A stretch of DNA of 11,747 nt, taken from positions 1-11,747 of the forward strand of contig CAAGJJ010000105.1 in assembly GCA_900770165.1 (NCBI GenBank), given 5' to 3'. A program made the translations under genes and the position numbers. Below are positions 8,854 to 11,747 of this stretch, in pieces. Source of the DNA: Clostridia bacterium. GTDB taxonomy: Bacteria > Bacillota > Clostridia > Oscillospirales > Acutalibacteraceae. Within the stretch, counting starts at the first letter, position 1, and each line of letters opens with the position of its first letter. The notes beneath the pieces are model-generated. The model worked only from the letters and a program-made list of their open reading frames with translations, was not told where the DNA came from and searched no databases.

Positions 8854-9072
8854 TTATTTATACTCCTTCCATGCATTCTTGGAGTTACTAAAATCAACCC
8901 CATGTTCTAAACAGAAAAATTCTATATTTTTCATTGCTTTATAAGCTGGAAGTGTTTTTCCTGTTTCCCACCTATTGACAGTTGAATATGACACACCTAA
9001 TGCTTTTGCAAATTCCGTCTGACTCATCAAGCTTTGTTTTCGAACCTCTTTTATATCTTTCGAAAAACTCAT
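8854..9072 (-). CDS. XRE-family HTH regulator, candidate controller of the restriction-modification operon
   Basis: A 72-aa single-domain protein with a Cro/cI-type helix-turn-helix: QTEFAKALGVSYSTVNRW spans the turn and recognition helix (residues 18-35), followed by ETGKTLP typical of XRE proteins. The size suits a restriction-modification controller (C) protein, but plain repressors look the same. ATG 9070-9072 has AAGGAG at 7 nt spacing; stop TAA. It is the first gene of the operon, 3 nt before the methyltransferase. Its promoter region carries TATAGC repeats overlapping the -10, which suggests it controls its own operon. Known controller proteins often delay nuclease expression until methylation is complete. 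Here methyltransferase and nuclease share one transcript, so repression of the whole operon is the simpler inference. Confidence 0.85.
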   Translation of the reverse strand: MSFSKDIKEVRKQSLMSQTEFAKALGVSYSTVNRWETGKTLPAYKAMKNIEFFCLEHGVDFSNSKNAWKEYK

Positions 9073-9088
9073 ATGTAATCTCCTTTTT

Positions 9089-9138
9089 AAAAATATAGCA
9101 AAATTATAGCATATGTGCGATAAGCCCGCTATATTTTT
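9089..9138 (-). promoter_or_regulatory. Extended -10 promoter with TATAGC-box operator for the restriction-modification operon
   Basis: On the minus strand TATGCTATAAT (9103-9113) is a perfect extended -10 (TRTGnTATAAT), about 30 bp before the HTH-gene ATG; no good -35 is seen, as expected for this class. An 11-bp perfect inverted repeat flanks it: AAAAATATAGC at 9089-9099 and GCTATATTTTT at 9128-9138. A third box, TATAGC at 9105-9110, overlaps the -10 and lies 11 bp from the one at 9094-9099, one helical turn. Binding there would block polymerase. The outer arm overlaps the stop codon of the upstream relic. Confidence 0.7.
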
Positions 9139-9557
9139 TGAACGCTTTCTCGTAGTCCTACTAAGGTTTTAGCTGTTCCTTGTTCATTCAATCCATGTTT
9201 CTTTGCACACTCACAAAATACCTTCCGACTTTCTTCTGTATATTGTGCTGTCATATGGATCGATAATCTTCCTTTATCTATTTCAAAAGTCATTCTACCT
9301 TCATTATTCTGACTCTTGAATCGGCAATTCTCTGGATGCCGTTCAGCAAAAAACATTAATCTACGTTGTAACCTCTTTTTATAAGTAAACACCGTTCAAA
9401 AATCAACTTCCTCATTTGTCAGAATAATAGCTTCCTTTTCATACTTCATTAAACTTGCCATGATATTGTTTTGCTCCATATCAATTACAATGACTTCTTC
9501 TCTACTATGGGCTCTGCTGACTTCTCACAGTTCATTGTTACTGGGCTGATAAAACAT
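9129..9557 (-). pseudogene. Decayed mobile-element-type small protein with two in-frame TGA codons
   Basis: One frame runs from ATG 9555-9557 (GGAGG eight bases upstream) to TAG 9129-9131, 142 codons, broken only by TGA after FYQPSNNEL and after LTNEEVDF (9396-9398). The C-terminal 87 residues, readable from a GTG at 9390-9392, contain TVFTYKKRLQRRLMFFAERH, TFEIDKGRLSIHM and a basic C-terminus. From memory this resembles a small hypothetical family common in clostridial integrative elements and prophages, in which the block before the YTY segment often has Trp; TGG to TGA would explain both stops. Function is unknown. The end of the gene overlaps the operator of the restriction-modification operon. 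The C-terminal piece might still be translated from the GTG, but no good ribosome site is evident. Confidence 0.6.
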
Positions 9558-9782
9558 CTATGAGACCTCCTCGCTTAAGATGCCCACTCTTTCTCTCGAT
9601 ATATCCACCACATTTACTCTGTTATTACAAATATGATAGTTATTAAACTCCATTGCTTTTGGCCAACTTATCTCTCGTAGCCTAGCCTTATATGTGATTT
9701 CTGTCCGTCGGAACAGAGATTTGCTTACAACTTCCTTCAGCTTGCACCTTACAATTGACACCCTTGCTGTTCGATTATACAC
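9558..9782 (-). CDS. Doubtful 74-aa ORF upstream of the decayed element gene
   Basis: A short, Arg-rich ORF with GTG start and TAG stop that touches the ATG of the next gene (TAGATG). Its last codons contain the AGGAGG used by that gene, which fits translational coupling and is the main reason to list it. I do not recognise the protein, no convincing ribosome site precedes the GTG, and a stop codon lies directly upstream. It may be the tail of a larger lost gene. Confidence 0.3.
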   Translation of the reverse strand: MYNRTARVSIVRCKLKEVVSKSLFRRTEITYKARLREISWPKAMEFNNYHICNNRVNVVDISRERVGILSEEVS

Positions 9783-9830
9783 TTACCACTATCTTTATAC
9801 CCATTAGAGCGTGCTCATTGTGCACAAACT

Positions 9831-9872
9831 AAAAATGCAATCATACGAGAGTTCTCTGAGATTGCATTTTTT
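9831..9872. terminator. Strong bidirectional intrinsic terminator
   Basis: AAAAATGCAATC (9831-9842) and GATTGCATTTTT (9860-9871) form a perfect 12-bp stem; the 17-nt loop includes GAGAGTTCTCT, which can extend the structure. T-runs follow on both strands. On the minus strand it ends transcripts of the sigma-like gene 180 bp upstream and separates them from the element remnant and restriction operon. Confidence 0.85.
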
Positions 9873-10052
9873 ATTAATGTACTATTTTATTTTGTACTTA
9901 CTTTATTTCATTATTTTTAATTCTTTTCCTCATCTGTTCATATATAAATTTCTCAACCTTTAAAAGTTTGATTGATGATTGCTCTAATTATATTTTTCAC
10001 ATTGTGAGCACTACACTCCCATATCTTGTTATATAACTCACAGAACAAGCCC

Positions 10053-10622
10053 TTATATTACTTTTATGTTCTTGATATTTTCTTTTATTTTCCCATATCT
10101 ATATGATGTAATTTCTAAGAAATTCTTTATATCCTTATCTTTATAACCATTTGCTTTATAAACCAAAACTATAAACTCTTCTTTAGTTACATGCGGATAA
10201 CATTTCTTAATCTCATTATATAAATCAATATAATTATAATCTTTTGCTATTTCTTCAAATAAATCTATTCCAGAATCAATATTATATAATGTATCAAATT
10301 CATCATCAGTACAGTAATAATGTATTGCTACATAATTTATCCTTCTTTTTTGCCTGTGTCTATTTCGTATTTCAGTTTTAACCTTAAAATTTATACTTAC
10401 ATATAAATATGTATCATACTTACAATTTCTTGCACTATTGTATGTCATAATTGTTTTCCATGCAGTTTCATTTGCTATAGAATAAAAATCATCATAATCT
10501 AAATCATAAATTTCTTCACCCGTTTTACTTAAAATACTCCTTGTCATTTCTTTCAAATGTTTCATATTATTTCGCATATAAGGCTCTAACATTTTCATTT
10601 GTTCTTCACTTAGATTGTTCAT
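10053..10622 (-). CDS. Atypical sigma-70-family RNA polymerase sigma factor
   Basis: A 189-aa protein with a region-2-like block, DFYSIANETAWKTIMTYN then TYLYVSINFKVKTEIRNRHR and QKRR (about residues 45-94), as in small sigma-70 factors of Lachnospiraceae and their mobile elements. A C-terminal helix-turn-helix (KANGYKDKDIKNFLEITSYR, about 153-172) is the candidate region 4, for -35 recognition. An acidic linker joins them. Length matches two-domain (ECF-size) factors. ATG 10620-10622 overlaps the stop of the upstream gene (TAATG), with AAGGAGG inside that gene's last codons, so the two are translationally coupled. Stop TAA. It would direct polymerase to a dedicated promoter set, but no target is identifiable here. 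Very AT-rich coding, unlike the neighbouring DUF819 gene, suggests acquisition. Region 4 is divergent, so a non-sigma DNA-binding role is possible. Confidence 0.65.
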   Translation of the reverse strand: MNNLSEEQMKMLEPYMRNNMKHLKEMTRSILSKTGEEIYDLDYDDFYSIANETAWKTIMTYNSARNCKYDTYLYVSINFKVKTEIRNRHRQKRRINYVAIHYYCTDDEFDTLYNIDSGIDLFEEIAKDYNYIDLYNEIKKCYPHVTKEEFIVLVYKANGYKDKDIKNFLEITSYRYGKIKENIKNIKVI

Positions 10623-10939
10623 TAAATGCCATCCTCCTTCCTATTAACTTTTCTCCCCAACAACACATTAATTCTCAAATATAAGTTATTTCTCATTTCA
10701 ACATCATTCAATTCATCTAAAGTACATAAAGAATCCTTTGGCATTACAATAAACAAATCAGTATAAGTGTTATATTTAAGATCAATTTCGTTTATTTTGG
10801 TCTTTATATTATTTCTATCTATAGGTTGTTCCAAAAACACTTTTATAGCAGATATTATATCTTTTTCTAATTCTGTTATCTGCTTTTCATTCTTAAGTTC
10901 TTCTAAAACACTATTTAAAGCAATATCCCTTTCATCCAT
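10622..10939 (-). CDS. Unknown 105-aa protein coupled to the sigma-like factor
   Basis: A small, charged protein without signal peptide or membrane segment. The N-terminal half looks helical and possibly coiled-coil (LEELKNEKQITELEKDIISA); the C-terminal half has a conserved-looking LCTLDELNDVEMRNNLYLRI. I do not recognise the family. I chose ATG 10937-10939 because TTGGAGGATAAAAAT precedes it; an in-frame ATG at 10993 exists but has no comparable site and would lie almost at the predicted transcript start. It shares one base with the sigma-like gene. Its position in front of a sigma factor suggests a partner role, such as an anti-sigma or activator protein, but nothing in the sequence shows this. 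Confidence 0.7.
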   Translation of the reverse strand: MDERDIALNSVLEELKNEKQITELEKDIISAIKVFLEQPIDRNNIKTKINEIDLKYNTYTDLFIVMPKDSLCTLDELNDVEMRNNLYLRINVLLGRKVNRKEDGI

Positions 10940-10996
10940 ATTTTTATCCTCCAATCTTATATATATACTTATGCTACAACTCCTCATATACAAAAT

Positions 10997-11032
10997 TTGT
11001 CATAATATGTCGACAATAAATGTTATTTGCAA
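10997..11032 (-). promoter_or_regulatory. Possible promoter and operator of the sigma-like two-gene unit
   Basis: TTGCAA (11027-11032) and TATTAT (11002-11007) on the minus strand are 19 bp apart, wider than ideal, and would start a transcript about 55 nt before the 105-aa gene. The inverted repeat TTGTC...GACAA (10997-11016) covers the -10 and could be an operator or simply chance in AT-rich DNA. Confidence 0.3.
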
Positions 11033-11091
11033 TAATTTGTAAAATTATATTTTCTATTGATTTTCCTTTAGAAATTTAATATCATCTATTT

Positions 11092-11149
11092 AAGAAATGA
11101 GTTTTTTGTCGTGTACAGCATTATTGCTCAAGCGGGTAGCTCGTTTCTT
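11092..11149 (+). terminator. Stem with large loop and downstream T-tract, possible orphan plus-strand terminator
   Basis: AAGAAATGAG (11092-11101) pairs with CTCGTTTCTT (11140-11149) with one G-T pair, around a 38-nt loop that contains a smaller hairpin (AGCA-TTAT-TGCT). A T-rich tract follows on the plus strand only. No plus-strand gene lies before it, so it may be a leftover of a lost gene or of a structured RNA. Confidence 0.35.
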
Positions 11150-11177
11150 TTTTATTTTCACCAATTCTACAACATAT

Positions 11178-11220
11178 AAAAAACAGCACCCCGGCAGTAC
11201 CCATCTACTACCGAAGTGCT
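11178..11220 (-). terminator. Intrinsic terminator of the DUF819 gene
   Basis: As minus-strand RNA, the segment complementary to 11206-11220 pairs along all 15 positions, three of them G-U, with the segment complementary to 11185-11199, around a 6-nt loop, followed by a six-base U-run (11178-11183). It lies 29 bp after the DUF819 stop codon. Confidence 0.9.
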
Positions 11221-11249
11221 ATCCTCTCCATCAATTATTCCATTAAAAT

Positions 11250-11747
11250 CTACCCAAATATACTCATCAAATTAGCCACAACCAGGCCGCCGCCGGTTCC
11301 GATGACATAGCCGAGCAGCGCCATCATGATACCAACCGGTACGAGGGCATTAGAGTATGCGCCGGCGAGGACCGGTGCTGTTGCTGTTCCACCGATGTTA
11401 GCGAGGGAAGCAACACAGCATGTGAAGATGTCGAGTTTCAATATCTTTGCAAGAGCAATCATGATTGCCACATGGATAAAGAGGATTACGAATCCTGCGA
11501 GAAGCCATATTGGGGCATTGCCGACTGCTCCGAGGTCTGCTCTTGAGGCGATTAAGGCAATGACTATATAAAGCATTACATTTGAAATCTCCTCAGTTCC
11601 CTTAATCTTGCCAAATGGTGTCAGGGCAAATACGATACCAAGCACTGATACGATAAGCACTGTCCATGTTGTACTGTCAAAGAATGATAAATGTGCATTA
11701 ATCATGCTGCCAAGCTCCATTGAAACTGCAGATACTAAAAGTCCTGA
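11250..11747 (-). CDS. DUF819-family membrane protein, C-terminal part (5' end outside window)
   Basis: The last 165 residues of a polytopic inner-membrane protein of the DUF819 (YjcL-like) family, probably a transporter-fold protein of unknown substrate. Several hydrophobic spans are visible. Family marks are SRADLGAVGNAPIWLLAGF, a Gly/Ala-rich re-entrant-like block VASLANIGGTATAPVLAGAY, then LVPVGIMMALLGYVIGTGGG. The reading frame is open to the window edge, so the ATG at 11720 is internal; complete members are nearly 400 residues long. Stop TAG at 11250-11252, followed by a strong terminator. Visibly more GC-rich than everything to its left, as expected for native chromosome beside acquired DNA. 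Confidence 0.9.
   Translation of the reverse strand, partial: SGLLVSAVSMELGSMINAHLSFFDSTTWTVLIVSVLGIVFALTPFGKIKGTEEISNVMLYIVIALIASRADLGAVGNAPIWLLAGFVILFIHVAIMIALAKILKLDIFTCCVASLANIGGTATAPVLAGAYSNALVPVGIMMALLGYVIGTGGGLVVANLMSIFG

Noticed and set aside
508..9557. UGA reassigned to Trp in this organism
   Set aside because: The 1435-codon gene has more than twenty Trp codons, all TGG, and no in-frame TGA. In a reassigned code TGA would be common there, so nonsense mutation is simpler.
11120..11145. tRNA-like fragment around AGCGGGTAGCTCG
   Set aside because: No cloverleaf, no T-loop sequence and no acceptor pairing could be found.

Overview
The window looks like a chromosomal stretch of a low-GC Firmicute, most likely a Clostridia/Lachnospiraceae gut anaerobe. 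The reasons are strong AGGAGG-type ribosome binding sites, AT-rich intergenic DNA, the DUF819 and flavodoxin/LysR families at the edges, and a sigma-70-like factor of a type common in clostridial mobile DNA. Every recognisable gene lies on the minus strand, so gene order runs from high to low coordinates. Taxonomy is inferred, not shown.

The edges look like ordinary chromosome. At the right is the C-terminal part of a DUF819-family membrane protein (11250-11747) with a strong terminator (11178-11220). At the left is a truncated flavodoxin-family reductase (1-496) behind a broken LysR-type regulator (508-1206). That regulator has lost its whole DNA-binding domain and carries an in-frame TGA.

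Between them lies AT-rich accessory DNA. From the right: a two-gene unit of an unknown 105-aa protein and an unusual sigma-70-like factor (10053-10939), closed by a terminator (9831-9872); a decayed mobile-element-type gene with two in-frame TGA codons (9129-9557), preceded by a doubtful small ORF; a compact operon of an XRE/controller-like regulator, a 5-methylcytosine DNA methyltransferase and a BsaWI-like restriction endonuclease (6772-9072); a gene-poor gap holding a large imperfect palindrome (6441-6512); a wrecked HNH endonuclease (5830-6303); and a 1435-aa protein (1357-5664) with an N-terminal Mrr/PD-(D/E)XK-like nuclease, a central STAND/NACHT-type NTPase and a long C-terminal sensor-like region, the architecture of Avs anti-phage proteins.

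The central block reads as a layered defence island. The restriction-modification operon would cut unmodified incoming DNA (probably a CCGG-core site, by family inference). The Avs-like protein would be a second layer that recognises a phage protein and then degrades DNA. The HNH relic is an older, dead defence gene. The restriction-modification promoter has an extended -10 and repeated TATAGC boxes, suggesting self-regulation by the small HTH protein. Decay of the LysR gene, the HNH gene and the mobile-element gene points to repeated insertion and loss at this locus.
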